Part shown: one piece after another, positions 8,352 through 16,927 of the stretch | Position numbering within the stretch: position 1 is the stretch's first letter | Layout: every line of letters begins with the position of its first letter | Assembly: GCF_048820895.1 (NCBI RefSeq) | Contig: NZ_JBMERQ010000001.1 | Span: 620,001-684,000, forward strand | Source: Cribrihabitans_A neustonicus | Lineage (GTDB): Bacteria > Pseudomonadota > Alphaproteobacteria > Rhodobacterales > Rhodobacteraceae | Reading direction: 5' to 3' | Length of the DNA stretch: 64,000 nucleotides | Position numbers and translations under genes: made by a program | Notes under the pieces: generated by a model | The model's input: only the letters and a program-made list of their open reading frames with translations | Databases searched by the model: none | What the model was told of the DNA's origin: nothing

Positions 8352-8783
8352 TCAGCGCACCACGAAGACCGAGCAGTCCGAGTGCCGGATTACCCGCGCT
8401 GCATTGGGCCCAAGCAGGTAATCTTTCAGATCCGGCTTGTGAGCGCCAATCACGATCAGGTCGGTGCCCGCCTTCTCTGCCACCTTCAGTATCTCCTGGT
8501 AGGCAGTGCCCGTGGCGACGAGGTGGCGCACCTTGGCGTTGCGCTCCTCACCCAGGATCTCGGCGCAAAGCTCCTGAAGCCGCCGGGTCGCGTCCTTCAC
8601 GGCGTTCTCATGGTGATGCTCCTCGAAGAAGCCCGACACCCAGCTTTCGCCGAAGTCCGGCAGCACGTTCAGCACGTCAAGCTGCGCGCCGTCCATTTCC
8701 GCCATGCGGGCGCCCTCCCGAAGCACCTTCTCGTCGGTCTTGCGGTCGCTCAGTTCGACCGCGCAAAGAACGGATTTGCTCAT
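8352..8783 (-). CDS. Universal stress protein UspA, TRAP-associated (TeaD-like)
   Basis: A 143-residue cytoplasmic USP-fold protein starting MSKSVLCAVELSD. The C-terminal nucleotide-binding motif reads GAHKPDLKDYLLGPNAARV and then HSDCSVFVV, close to the ATP-binding consensus G-x2-G-x9-G-S/T but with Pro where Ser/Thr is usual. It overlaps the TRAP permease stop by ATGA, so it is co-translated with it. In Halomonas the equivalent protein TeaD modulates the TeaABC TRAP transporter, and a similar regulatory role is inferred here. Confidence 0.9.
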   Translation of the reverse strand: MSKSVLCAVELSDRKTDEKVLREGARMAEMDGAQLDVLNVLPDFGESWVSGFFEEHHHENAVKDATRRLQELCAEILGEERNAKVRHLVATGTAYQEILKVAEKAGTDLIVIGAHKPDLKDYLLGPNAARVIRHSDCSVFVVR

Positions 8784-11392
8784 GCCGGTACTCCTTCCTC
8801 CGTTTCACGGGCCCGGCCGCGCTGCATCAGCGCCACAAGGGCGATCAGCAGCAGCGCCGGAATGAACATCAGCTCCTTGGGCAGCTGGCTGGCCGGAGCC
8901 TTCACCTCGACGATCCGCACCGGCTCGTCGGCGTAGAAGTCGAAGTTCTCCAGGCTTGGCGAGGCCGGCGTGCCGAACATCGGCTCTTCCAGCTTCACGA
9001 CCCCGTCTTCTTCCAGCAGCATCAGGCCGAAGTCATCCACCATTTGCGTCCCGTCCGAGCCATCCGCTGTGAGGGCCAGCGTGGTCGACGTCATCTTGGA
9101 TGTGTCGAAGTCCGGGCCTTCAACCAGGATGCGGATCTCGTCGCCCGGAGCGGCCTCATCCAGCGCCTTCGCCAGCTGCGCCGGCGGCACTTGCGTGAAG
9201 GGCGGCATCACCCTGTCCATGAAGAAGTCCGGCCTGAACAGCGCAAAGGCAGCAAAGATCAGGAGGATGCTCTCGTAGATCCGGTTGCGGCTCACGAAGT
9301 AGCCCATGGTGCCGGCCGTGAAGACAAGGATCGCTATGGTCGCCGAGACCGCCACCAGTATGCCCTGCACCCAGCCCACGTCGATCAGCAAGAGATCGGT
9401 GTTGAAGATGAAGACAAAGGGCAGCGCCACGGTGCGCAGGGAGTAGAAAAAGGCGGTGAATCCGGTGCGGATCGCGTCGCCGCCGGAAACCGCGGCGGCG
9501 GCGAAGCTTGCCAGTCCCACCGGCGGCGTCACATCCGCCATGATCCCGAAGTAGAACACGAAGAGGTGCACGGCGATCAGCGGCACCACCAGGCCCGACT
9601 GCGCACCAAGCTCCACCACGACACCCGCCATCAGTGAGCTCACCACGATGTAGTTGGCGGTGGTGGGAAGCCCCATGCCGAGTACCAGAGACAGGAGACC
9701 CACCATCACCAGCATCAGGATCAGGTTGCCGCCCGAAATGAACTCGACCAGCTCGGACATCACCTGCCCCACGCCAGTCAGCGTCACCGTGCCCACGATC
9801 ACGCCGGCAGTGGCGGTGGCCAGCGCGATGCCGATCATGTTGCGGGCCCCGTCAATGAGACCATGCCAGAGATCGAAAAGACCGTCTTTAAAGGCACTTG
9901 CCATCCGGCTTTCACCGCGGAACAGCGCCTTTAGCGGCTTCTGGGTGATCAGGATTACGAACAGCAGCGCGGTCGCCCAGAAGGCTGAAAGACCAGGCGA
10001 TTTCTGCTCGATCATCAGGAAGTACACCAGAACGATGATTGGCAGCAGGTAGTGCAGCCCCGCCTTATAGATCTCCGCCACCACCGGCAGTTCGACCTTC
10101 TCGGAGTTGGGATCATCAGGGACCAGATCATCGACCCCCGCGGCCAGCCACAGGAGCGCCACGTAGGCCAGCACCACCAGGGCTGACAGCACCAGGCCGG
10201 AGGCATCGGGCATCAGCGAAACGACCGCCCGGACCGGATACTGCACGCCGTAGCACAGCGCAGCGAAGCCTGCGAAGAACAGCGCCATGCCGCCGATGGT
10301 GCGGCCCATCGACACGACCCGGTCGCCCAGCGTCGGCATGTTCCGCTTCACCGCTTCCAGATGCACGATATAGACCAGCGCGATGTAGGAGATCGCGGCC
10401 GGCAGGAAGGCATGGGTGATCACCTCGACATAGGAGATGCCGACGTATTCCACCATCAGGAAGGCCGCGGCCCCCATCACCGGCGGCATGATCTGCCCGT
10501 TGACCGAGGATGCGACCTCGACCGAGCCAGCCTGCTCGCTGGTAAAGCCCACGCGCTTCATCAGCGGGATGGTGAAGGTGCCGGTGGTGACCACGTTGGC
10601 AATCGAGGAGCCGGAGATCAGGCCGGTTGCGGCGGAGCCCACGACAGCGGCCTTGGCCGGGCCGCCGCGCAGGTGGCCAAGCGCGCCGAAGGCCATCTTG
10701 ATGAAGTAGTTGCCCGCGCCCGCCTTATCAAGGAGGGCCCCGAACAGCACGAAAAGAAAGACAAATTTGGTGGAGACACCCAGCGCGATGCCAAACACGC
10801 CCTCGGAGGTGATCCACATGTGACTCATCGCCTTGCGGATGCTCGCGCCCTTCCAGCGGATCACTTCGGGCACCCATTCGGAGGAGCCGAAGAAGACATA
10901 AAGGAGGAAGATCGAGGCGATGATCGCCATTGCAGGCCCCAGCGCGCGGCGCGCGGCCTCAAACAGCAAGAGCAGGCCGATGAAGGCAAAAATGGCGTCC
11001 GTCTCATCCGCGAGCCCGCCGGAATCGACGATCTTCTGATAGAAGAAGTAGCCATATAGCGCGATGAGCGTGCCCGCGATGGCCAGGATCCAGTCGACCG
11101 CCGGCACGTGGCCGCGCGGGCTGCTCTTGAAGGCGGGATAGGCCGCGTAGGCCAGGAAAATCGCAAAGGCCAGATGAATCTGGCGCGAGTTGTTTACCAC
11201 GCTGCCGGGCAGCAGCACATTGGCCAGCGGCGAGGCCAGAACGACTTGGAACACCGACCAGATCACCGCGACGATGGCAAGGAACAGACCCACGGACCCT
11301 ACCGGGTTGCGGGCCCCTGCGTCGGAGGACGCGACCAGTTCCTGAAGCTCTTCTTCGCTAAGCGGTCGATTTCCCTGAGCATCGGATGTCAT
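8780..11392 (-). CDS. TRAP transporter permease, fused 4TM/12TM, TAXI family
   Basis: An 870-residue inner-membrane permease in which the small (DctQ-like) and large (DctM-like) TRAP subunits are one chain. The large-subunit text (GALLDKAGAGNYFIKMAFG, SGSSIANVVTTGTFTIPLMK, PPVMGAAAFLMVEY) is the TAXI type. A soluble C-terminal region of about 140 residues (from about residue 715, FTQVPPAQLAKAL) with a final membrane segment matches the DUF3394 extension found in this class. It works with the TAXI binding protein encoded upstream, driven by an ion gradient. The substrate is unknown; related systems have been linked to carboxylates and glutamate. Confidence 0.92.
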   Translation of the reverse strand: MTSDAQGNRPLSEEELQELVASSDAGARNPVGSVGLFLAIVAVIWSVFQVVLASPLANVLLPGSVVNNSRQIHLAFAIFLAYAAYPAFKSSPRGHVPAVDWILAIAGTLIALYGYFFYQKIVDSGGLADETDAIFAFIGLLLLFEAARRALGPAMAIIASIFLLYVFFGSSEWVPEVIRWKGASIRKAMSHMWITSEGVFGIALGVSTKFVFLFVLFGALLDKAGAGNYFIKMAFGALGHLRGGPAKAAVVGSAATGLISGSSIANVVTTGTFTIPLMKRVGFTSEQAGSVEVASSVNGQIMPPVMGAAAFLMVEYVGISYVEVITHAFLPAAISYIALVYIVHLEAVKRNMPTLGDRVVSMGRTIGGMALFFAGFAALCYGVQYPVRAVVSLMPDASGLVLSALVVLAYVALLWLAAGVDDLVPDDPNSEKVELPVVAEIYKAGLHYLLPIIVLVYFLMIEQKSPGLSAFWATALLFVILITQKPLKALFRGESRMASAFKDGLFDLWHGLIDGARNMIGIALATATAGVIVGTVTLTGVGQVMSELVEFISGGNLILMLVMVGLLSLVLGMGLPTTANYIVVSSLMAGVVVELGAQSGLVVPLIAVHLFVFYFGIMADVTPPVGLASFAAAAVSGGDAIRTGFTAFFYSLRTVALPFVFIFNTDLLLIDVGWVQGILVAVSATIAILVFTAGTMGYFVSRNRIYESILLIFAAFALFRPDFFMDRVMPPFTQVPPAQLAKALDEAAPGDEIRILVEGPDFDTSKMTSTTLALTADGSDGTQMVDDFGLMLLEEDGVVKLEEPMFGTPASPSLENFDFYADEPVRIVEVKAPASQLPKELMFIPALLLIALVALMQRGRARETEEGVPA

Positions 11393-11470
11393 GGATAATC
11401 TCCCCTGGGGCCGCCTTCCCTGCGCGGCCTGGATATTTTATAGCCGGGAGGCTGTCCCTCCGGGGCTGAA

Positions 11471-11493
11471 ACGGGGCACCCAGCGTGCCCCGT
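11471..11493 (-). promoter_or_regulatory. Intercistronic stem-loop between binding-protein and permease genes
   Basis: ACGGGGCAC (11471-11479) pairs perfectly with GTGCCCCGT (11485-11493) around a 5-base loop. A second, imperfect stem lies at about 11443-11460. Both are in the 130-base gap downstream of the TAXI binding-protein gene. Such stems commonly stabilise the binding-protein message and attenuate the permease. No T-run is present, so this is probably not a full terminator. Confidence 0.55.
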
Positions 11494-11522
11494 CCCTCGT
11501 CACTTGAATAGGAGCCGGCCGG

Positions 11523-12488
11523 TTACTCGATCCAGCCCTTTTCCTTGTAGTACTTCTCGGCGCCCGGGTGCAGCGGCGCCGACAGGCCGTCCTTGATCAT
11601 TTCTTCCGGCTTCAGGTTCGCAAACGCCGGGTGCAGTTTCTGGAACGCCTCGAAGTTTTCGAACACCGAGCTGACCACGGCATAGACCGCGTCCTCGGAG
11701 ACGTCCGCGGAGGTCACGAAAGTTGCGCCCACACCGAAGGTATTGGTGTCTTCGTCGGTGCCGCGGTACATGCCGCCGGGAATGGTGGCCTTGCGGTAGA
11801 AGGAGTTCTCTTCCACCAGCTTGTCGACCGCCTCGCCATTCACGTCGACCAGGACGGAATCACATGCCGTAGTGGCTTCCTGGATCGAGCCGGACGGGTG
11901 CCCGACGGTATAGATCATCGCGTCGATCTGGTTGTCGCAGAGCGCCGCCGACTGCTCGGCCGCCTTGAGCTCGGTCGCGAGGGCGAAATCTTCCATGCCC
12001 CAGCCCTTGGCTTCCATCAGCACTTCCATGGTGCCGCGCTGGCCGGAGCCCGGGTTGCCGATGTTCACGCGCTTGCCTTTGAGGTCATCAAAGGTTTCGA
12101 TGCCGGTATCGGCGCGGGCCACCACGGTGAAGGGTTCCGGATGCACCGAGAAGACGGCGCGCAGGTTCTCAAACGGACCCTGCTCCTCGAATTTGGAGGT
12201 GCCGTTATAGGCGTGGTACTGCCAGTCGGACTGGGCCACGCCGAACTGAAGCTCACCTTCGCGGATGGTGTTGATGTTGTACACCGAACCGCCGGTGGAT
12301 TCGACCGCGCACTTGAAGCCATGCTCTTTACGGCCCTTGTTCACCAGGCGGCAGATGGCGCCGCCGGTGGGGTAATAGACGCCGGTCACGCCGCCGGTGC
12401 CGATGGTGATGAATTCCTGCGCCATCGCGGCCGGTGCCATGATGGCGGCCGAGACCAGGGCGCCGAGGCCCAGCTTGGTGTGTGTCAT
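11523..12488 (-). CDS. TAXI family TRAP transporter solute-binding protein
   Basis: A 321-residue periplasmic receptor. The signal peptide MTHTKLGLGALVSAAIMA...AMA is cut before QEF. Mature text FITIGTGGVTGVYYPTGGAICR is the TAXI-family (PF16868-type) signature, followed by ESTGGSVYNI and the ligand-pocket region FGVAQSDWQYHAYNG. The ATG at 12488 is chosen because GGGAG lies 8-9 bases upstream and it begins the signal peptide. It is first in the operon with the fused permease and uspA. Confidence 0.93.
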   Translation of the reverse strand: MTHTKLGLGALVSAAIMAPAAMAQEFITIGTGGVTGVYYPTGGAICRLVNKGRKEHGFKCAVESTGGSVYNINTIREGELQFGVAQSDWQYHAYNGTSKFEEQGPFENLRAVFSVHPEPFTVVARADTGIETFDDLKGKRVNIGNPGSGQRGTMEVLMEAKGWGMEDFALATELKAAEQSAALCDNQIDAMIYTVGHPSGSIQEATTACDSVLVDVNGEAVDKLVEENSFYRKATIPGGMYRGTDEDTNTFGVGATFVTSADVSEDAVYAVVSSVFENFEAFQKLHPAFANLKPEEMIKDGLSAPLHPGAEKYYKEKGWIE

Positions 12489-12981
12489 GATCAAGTTTCT
12501 CCCACTTGTCTTATGATTTTGAGCGCCGCCCAGCACCCCTGCGCCCGGAAACGCGTAAGGCATTGGCCGTACCGGATGAAATCAAACCGACGGGCAGCAC
12601 CCGTGCGGAATTTCGCACGTGCAAAAGCGTTTCACCGGCAAGATGTCAAGTCAAGGGTGCTATTTTTTGACGCACCCCATCAAAAGAATGTTTTTCGCGC
12701 GGATGATACAGCCTGCGAATTTTTCCCCGTTTTCCGCGGGGCGCGGCGCCCGATGACGGGACAAACGCGCCGCTGTGCGATCCGCCTGACGCCGACGGCC
12801 GCTTCCGGTTCCGGCGCGGGGCGGCTCTGGAAAACTATCGCCAAGCGCCCGTTAAAACGTGTGTCGATTGACTTGATTGCAGATGACACAACGCAACCCT
12901 GGCGATATTAACGCGCTCGCCAAACACCAAACAAAAGAACCGGCCCTATTCCACCCCCGTTCAACAGGCGAGGACTATGGC
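12489..12981. other. Long intergenic region between divergent genes
   Basis: About 490 bases between the TAXI operon and a small plus-strand ORF. It is locally AT-richer around 12640-12720 than the flanking genes, which fits promoters in both directions, but I cannot pick a convincing -35/-10 pair. Reading frames here look like antisense or random shadows. An in-frame ATG at 12883 could extend the small ORF at 12982 upstream but lacks a ribosome binding site. Confidence 0.5.
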
Positions 12982-13191
12982 GTGACTTTGCTCAGCCAGT
13001 TGCTATCAGAAAACCCCAAGGTGCATGATTTCTGGACGCTGGAACGCAGCGTCTCTGCAGCCGCACGGCTTTTGCCGCGCTGCGACCGCCCCGCGCTCTT
13101 GTGCGATGTTCAGCCGGAATTTCCTTCCACCCCCCGCTGCTGGGACCTGATTCTGACTGCCGCGCACGAACGCGGCCTGCGGGCGCGTTAG
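12982..13191 (+). CDS. Hypothetical small protein, 69 residues
   Basis: Not recognised. A GTG at 12982 has GAGGA 7 bases upstream, a better start than the in-frame ATG at 12883, which would give 103 residues. The protein (LLSQLLSENPKVHDFWTLER ... DRPALLCDVQPEFP) has no membrane segment and two well-spaced cysteines, and reads like an acidic/basic mixed globular or helical peptide. It stands alone between the TAXI operon and the metallopeptidase gene. Confidence 0.45.
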   Translation: MTLLSQLLSENPKVHDFWTLERSVSAAARLLPRCDRPALLCDVQPEFPSTPRCWDLILTAAHERGLRAR

Positions 13192-13276
13192 CCGGGCACG
13201 ACCGAAGCCGCCGGGTTTGATATTCTGCGGCGGCCGCCTATCCTTGAGCGGAACTGAAAGAACCGGGAGGGCGCTC

Positions 13277-14122
13277 ATGCGGTGGAGAGGACGGCGCGGC
13301 AGCCGCAACATCGAAGACCGGCGCGGACGGCGCCCGATGGGCCGGGCCGCGGGCATTGGCGGGCTCGGTGCGGTGCTCTTGGTGGTTGCCGGGGCCTTCT
13401 TCGGCGTCGACCTCACCCCGCTCTTGCAAGGCAATGCCCCGCCGCCCTCCGCCACCCGCCAGCCGACTGCGGCCGATCAGCAGGCGGGACAATTCGTTAG
13501 CGTCGCCCTTGCCGACACCGAAGACGTCTGGCGCCAGATCTTCGAACGCCAGCTGGGCCAAAACTACGACCCTCCGGTTCTGGTGCTGTTCACCGGGGTG
13601 ACGCAATCACCCTGCGGCGGCGCCTCCGGCGCAACCGGGCCGTTCTATTGCCCGCTCGACAGCAAGATCTATCTCGACACCGCCTTCTTCACCACGCTCA
13701 GCCAGCGCTTGGGCGCGGGCGGCGATTTCGCCGCCGCCTATGTGGTCGCGCATGAGGTGGCGCATCATGTTCAGCATGAACTGGGAATTCTGGAGCAAAC
13801 GCATCGGGCCCGCGCCAGCTCCAGCGATGTCGAGTCGAACCGGATCTCGGTTCAGGTGGAGCTGCAGGCAGACTGTTTTGCCGGTATCTGGGCGCGCTAT
13901 GCCCGGGATGCTCTGGGCACGCTCGAGCCCGGCGACGTTGAGGAAGCGATGAACGCGGCGAAGCAGATCGGCGACGACACGCTGCAGCGCAACGCAGGCC
14001 AGGCGCCGCGGCCGCATACCTTCACCCACGGAACCAGCCAGCAGCGCCAGGCCTGGTTTGCGCGCGGCTATGAGTCCGGCAGCGTCCGCGCCTGCGATAC
14101 CTTCGCTCCAGGCACTCCCTGA
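13277..14122 (+). CDS. YpfJ-type neutral zinc metallopeptidase
   Basis: A 281-residue membrane-anchored protein. A basic N-terminus (MRWRGRRGSRNIEDRRG) precedes one membrane segment (AGIGGLGAVLLVVAGAFFGV) and a periplasmic domain. The zincin motif HEVAHHVQH (HExxH) is at about residue 159, followed by QVELQADCFAGIWA carrying the distal ligand region. PFYCPLDSKIYLDTAFF is the family's conserved block. The length and motif order match the KPN_02809/YpfJ family, whose substrate is unknown. ATG 13277 has GGGAGGG upstream. Confidence 0.92.
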   Translation: MRWRGRRGSRNIEDRRGRRPMGRAAGIGGLGAVLLVVAGAFFGVDLTPLLQGNAPPPSATRQPTAADQQAGQFVSVALADTEDVWRQIFERQLGQNYDPPVLVLFTGVTQSPCGGASGATGPFYCPLDSKIYLDTAFFTTLSQRLGAGGDFAAAYVVAHEVAHHVQHELGILEQTHRARASSSDVESNRISVQVELQADCFAGIWARYARDALGTLEPGDVEEAMNAAKQIGDDTLQRNAGQAPRPHTFTHGTSQQRQAWFARGYESGSVRACDTFAPGTP

Positions 14123-14238
14123 GGGAGGCTCTGCTGACGCATCTCTGTCTTGCGCCCGGGCTTCATTTCGGCAACACCAGCCGCTAGGATCGCCCGGCAA
14201 ACGCTCCGCGCGCAGCCACAGCCAAAGGACATATCGCC

Positions 14239-15342
14239 ATGAAAGTGAACGGCACCCATTACCGCTCTTTGTGGTGGGATCATCAGAACGATGTCCTGAA
14301 CATCATCGACCAGCGCTGGCTGCCGCATGACTTCCGCGTGCAACCGGTTGAAACGCTTCAGGACTTCGCCGACGCCATCGTCGAGATGCGGGTCCGCGGC
14401 GCGCCGCTGATCGGGGCCACCGCAGCCTATGGCATGGGACTGGCGATGCGGCTTGACCCGTCGGACCGGGCGATGGACGAAGCCTGGAGCTTCCTCAACG
14501 CGACCCGCCCCACCGCGATCAACCTGCGCTGGGCGCTCGACCGCTGCCGCAACCGCCTGCGCCCCTTGCCAGAAGGCGAGCGCGCTGCGGCCGCGCTCGC
14601 TCTTGCGCATGAGATCGCGGACGAAGACGTGGAAATCAACCGCCGCATCGGACAGCATGGCCTGGAGCTGATCCGAGAAATTGCGGCCGGGAAGCCTGCG
14701 GGCGAGCCGGTGCGCCTGCTCACCCACTGCAACGCCGGCTGGATCGCCACCGTCGATTGGGGTACAGCGACCAGTCCGATGTACCAGGCCCATGACGCCG
14801 GCATCCCGATCCACGTTTGGGTCGACGAGACCCGCCCCCGCAACCAGGGCGCGCTGACCGCTTGGGAGCTAGGAAGCCACGGCATCAGCCACACCTATGT
14901 CACCGACAACGCCGGCGGCCACCTGATGCAGCATGGCGAGGTCGATCTGGTCATCACCGGCACTGACCGCACCACCCGCCGCGGCGATGTCTGCAACAAG
15001 ATCGGCACCTACCTGAAGGCGCTCGCCGCTAAGGACAACGGCGTGCCCTTCTACGTCGCCCTGCCCTCGCCCACCATTGACTGGACGGTCAGCGACGGCG
15101 TGGCCGAGATCCCGATCGAGGAGCGCAGCGCCCGCGAGGTTACGCATGTGCAGGGGCTCGATAGCGGGGGCGGCATCGGCGCGGTGCAGGTCACGCCCCA
15201 AGGCACAGCGGGCGGCAACCCGGCATTCGACGTGACGCCGAACCGGCTGGTCACCGGGCTGATCACCGAGCGCGGCATCTGCGCCGCCAGCGAGGAAGGC
15301 CTAGCCGGGCTGTTCCCCGAGTTCGCGACGCGATCCGCCTGA
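14239..15342 (+). CDS. mtnA: S-methyl-5-thioribose-1-phosphate isomerase
   Basis: Isomerises 5-methylthioribose-1-phosphate, and in many bacteria 5-deoxyribose-1-phosphate, to the ribulose form during salvage of SAM by-products. The 367-residue protein has RVRGAPLIGATAAYG near the N-terminus, the catalytic-cysteine block LTHCNAGWIAT, and TGTDRTTRRGDVCNKIGTY with the catalytic Asp. AAGGA precedes the ATG. The next gene, 11 bases on, is a class II aldolase. That pairing points to the DHAP shunt rather than the full methionine salvage cycle. No mtnP or mtnK is in the window. Confidence 0.95.
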   Translation: MKVNGTHYRSLWWDHQNDVLNIIDQRWLPHDFRVQPVETLQDFADAIVEMRVRGAPLIGATAAYGMGLAMRLDPSDRAMDEAWSFLNATRPTAINLRWALDRCRNRLRPLPEGERAAAALALAHEIADEDVEINRRIGQHGLELIREIAAGKPAGEPVRLLTHCNAGWIATVDWGTATSPMYQAHDAGIPIHVWVDETRPRNQGALTAWELGSHGISHTYVTDNAGGHLMQHGEVDLVITGTDRTTRRGDVCNKIGTYLKALAAKDNGVPFYVALPSPTIDWTVSDGVAEIPIEERSAREVTHVQGLDSGGGIGAVQVTPQGTAGGNPAFDVTPNRLVTGLITERGICAASEEGLAGLFPEFATRSA

Positions 15343-15353
15343 GCCGCGCTGCC

Positions 15354-16025
15354 ATGTCCCTGACGCCCCCGTACACCGACACGCCCGAGCTGCGCCAGGC
15401 GGTGATCGACACGTGCCTTGCAATGAACGCCGCCGGCATCAACCAGGGCACCTCCGGCAATATCTCGGTGCGGGCGGATGGGGCGATGCTGATCACGCCT
15501 TCGGGCGTGCCCTACGCGCAGATGGCGCCGGAGATGCTGGTGCGGATGCCGCTGGATGGCAGCCCGCCCGAGGCCGGGCAGAAGAAACCGTCGACCGAGT
15601 GGCCCTTCCACCTCGCGATCCTCACCGCCAAGCCGCAGGTTCATGCGGTGGTACATGCCCACCCTGTGCATTGCACGGCGCTGGCGATGAACCGGATGAC
15701 CATCCCGGCCTGCCACTACATGGTGGCGGCCTTTGGCGGAGACGATGTTCCGCTGGCCGATTACGCCCTGTTCGGCAGCAAGCAGCTCTCGGACAACATC
15801 CTGCGCGCGCTTGAAGGGCGCTCCGCCTGCCTGATGGCCAATCACGGCGCGGTCACCACAGGCGAAAGCCTGGCCCGCGCGCTCTGGCGGATGGAGGAGC
15901 TGGAGACTCTCGCCAAGGGCTATGCCGCAAGCCTCGCAATCGGCAAACCGGCGCTGCTAAGCGCGCCGGAGATGGCGGAGGTCGCCGCAGCTTTTGCAGA
16001 TTACGGCCTGAAGGACAGCCGCTGA
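15354..16025 (+). CDS. Class II aldolase of a probable DHAP shunt (Ald2-like)
   Basis: A 223-residue zinc aldolase/epimerase-fold protein. INQGTSGNISVR is the phosphate-binding block of the L-fuculose-phosphate aldolase family. The metal and acid/base residues are visible: Glu in PSTEWPFH, two His in VVHAHPVH, and a third His in MANHGAV. Placed right after mtnA, it likely cleaves 5-deoxyribulose-1-phosphate or 5-methylthioribulose-1-phosphate to DHAP and (methylthio)acetaldehyde. MtnB dehydratase is the alternative for this fold, but no mtnC or mtnD genes follow. The specificity is inferred. Confidence 0.85.
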   Translation: MSLTPPYTDTPELRQAVIDTCLAMNAAGINQGTSGNISVRADGAMLITPSGVPYAQMAPEMLVRMPLDGSPPEAGQKKPSTEWPFHLAILTAKPQVHAVVHAHPVHCTALAMNRMTIPACHYMVAAFGGDDVPLADYALFGSKQLSDNILRALEGRSACLMANHGAVTTGESLARALWRMEELETLAKGYAASLAIGKPALLSAPEMAEVAAAFADYGLKDSR

Positions 16026-16045
16026 GCGTCTGCCCATCGCCCGGA

Positions 16046-16085
16046 CTAAGAAAAAGGGATTACGTGAACAAAGCCACGTAACCCC
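16046..16085 (-). terminator. Factor-independent terminator of tRNA-Leu
   Basis: On the minus strand an 11-bp stem (16075-16085 with 16056-16066, one G-U pair, 8-base loop) is followed directly by TTTTTCTT (16055 downwards). It begins 11 bases after the tRNA 3' end. This is a textbook intrinsic terminator and may also stop readthrough from the opposite strand. Confidence 0.85.
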
Positions 16086-16095
16086 TTGAAACCCT

Positions 16096-16181
16096 TGGTA
16101 CCCAAGGCCGGACTCGAACCGGCACGCCCGCAAAGGCGGGGGATTTTGAATCCCCTGCGTCTACCATTCCGCCACTTGGGC
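16096..16181 (-). tRNA. tRNA-Leu (anticodon CAA)
   Basis: An 86-base class II tRNA with encoded CCA (TGG on the plus strand at 16096-16098). The acceptor arm GCCCAAG pairs with CTTGGGT (first pair G-U). The anticodon arm is GGGGA-TTCAAAA-TCCCC, giving CAA, which reads UUG. The variable arm is long, as expected for leucine, and the T-arm is GCCGGTTCGAGTCCGGC. It is followed by a strong terminator. Confidence 0.95.
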
Positions 16182-16346
16182 CACGCTCTGTTCCTAGCCA
16201 AGCGCGCAGACAACGTCCAGTGCCAAATCGCGCCTCCGATGGCGAAATTTTACGGGGCGGCGCGCCCTCGGGACGGGAAAGCTTGACGCTGCCACCCCCG
16301 CGTGCCAACAGCTTAGATCGAGGAGATTAACGAACCACGGGGCGGT

Positions 16347-16925
16347 ATGCTGAACACCCTTTATGCGCGCACCATGGCGCTGGCTGATCACCCCAGAGCA
16401 TTGTGGCTCCTGGCACTGGTCTCCTTTGCGGAAAGCTCGGTCTTCCCGATCCCCCCCGATGTGCTGATGATCCCGATGATCCTGGCCCGCCCCTCGCGCG
16501 CCTGGCTGATCGCGCTGATTGCGCTTCTGTCCTCGGTTGCGGGCGGCATGCTGGGATATCTGATCGGCGCCTTCTTCTACGACAGCATCGGCCAGCCGGT
16601 GCTGGAGGCGATGGGCAAAGGCGCCGCGATGGAAGAATTCAATACCCGCTTCAACGATTTCGGCTTCTGGGCCGTCCTCGGCGCGGGCATCACACCTTTC
16701 CCATACAAAGTGATCACCATCATGTCGGGCTGGACCGGCATGCCGCTTGGGACCTTTGTTGCCACTTCGCTTCTTGCACGGGCGCTGCGCTTCTTTGCGG
16801 TAGCGGCGCTGTTGTGGCGTTTCGGAACGCCGGTGCGCGATTTCACCGAACGCCGGCTGGGGCTGGTGTTCTCCGTATTCATGGTGATGCTGCTCGGCGG
16901 CTTCTTCGTGGTGAGGTATATCTGA
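16347..16925 (+). CDS. YqaA family membrane protein (DedA/VTT superfamily)
   Basis: A 192-residue inner-membrane protein with VTT-type re-entrant text: FAESSVFPIPPDVLMIPM (compare the ExxxxPxPG/E core of DedA proteins) and FGFWAVLGAGITPFPYKVITIMSG. Four to five hydrophobic helices are visible. DedA-superfamily proteins act in lipid translocation and membrane homeostasis, but YqaA itself is uncharacterised. It ends two bases before the dsbB start, so the two are co-transcribed. Confidence 0.88.
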   Translation: MLNTLYARTMALADHPRALWLLALVSFAESSVFPIPPDVLMIPMILARPSRAWLIALIALLSSVAGGMLGYLIGAFFYDSIGQPVLEAMGKGAAMEEFNTRFNDFGFWAVLGAGITPFPYKVITIMSGWTGMPLGTFVATSLLARALRFFAVAALLWRFGTPVRDFTERRLGLVFSVFMVMLLGGFFVVRYI

Positions 16926-16927
16926 AC

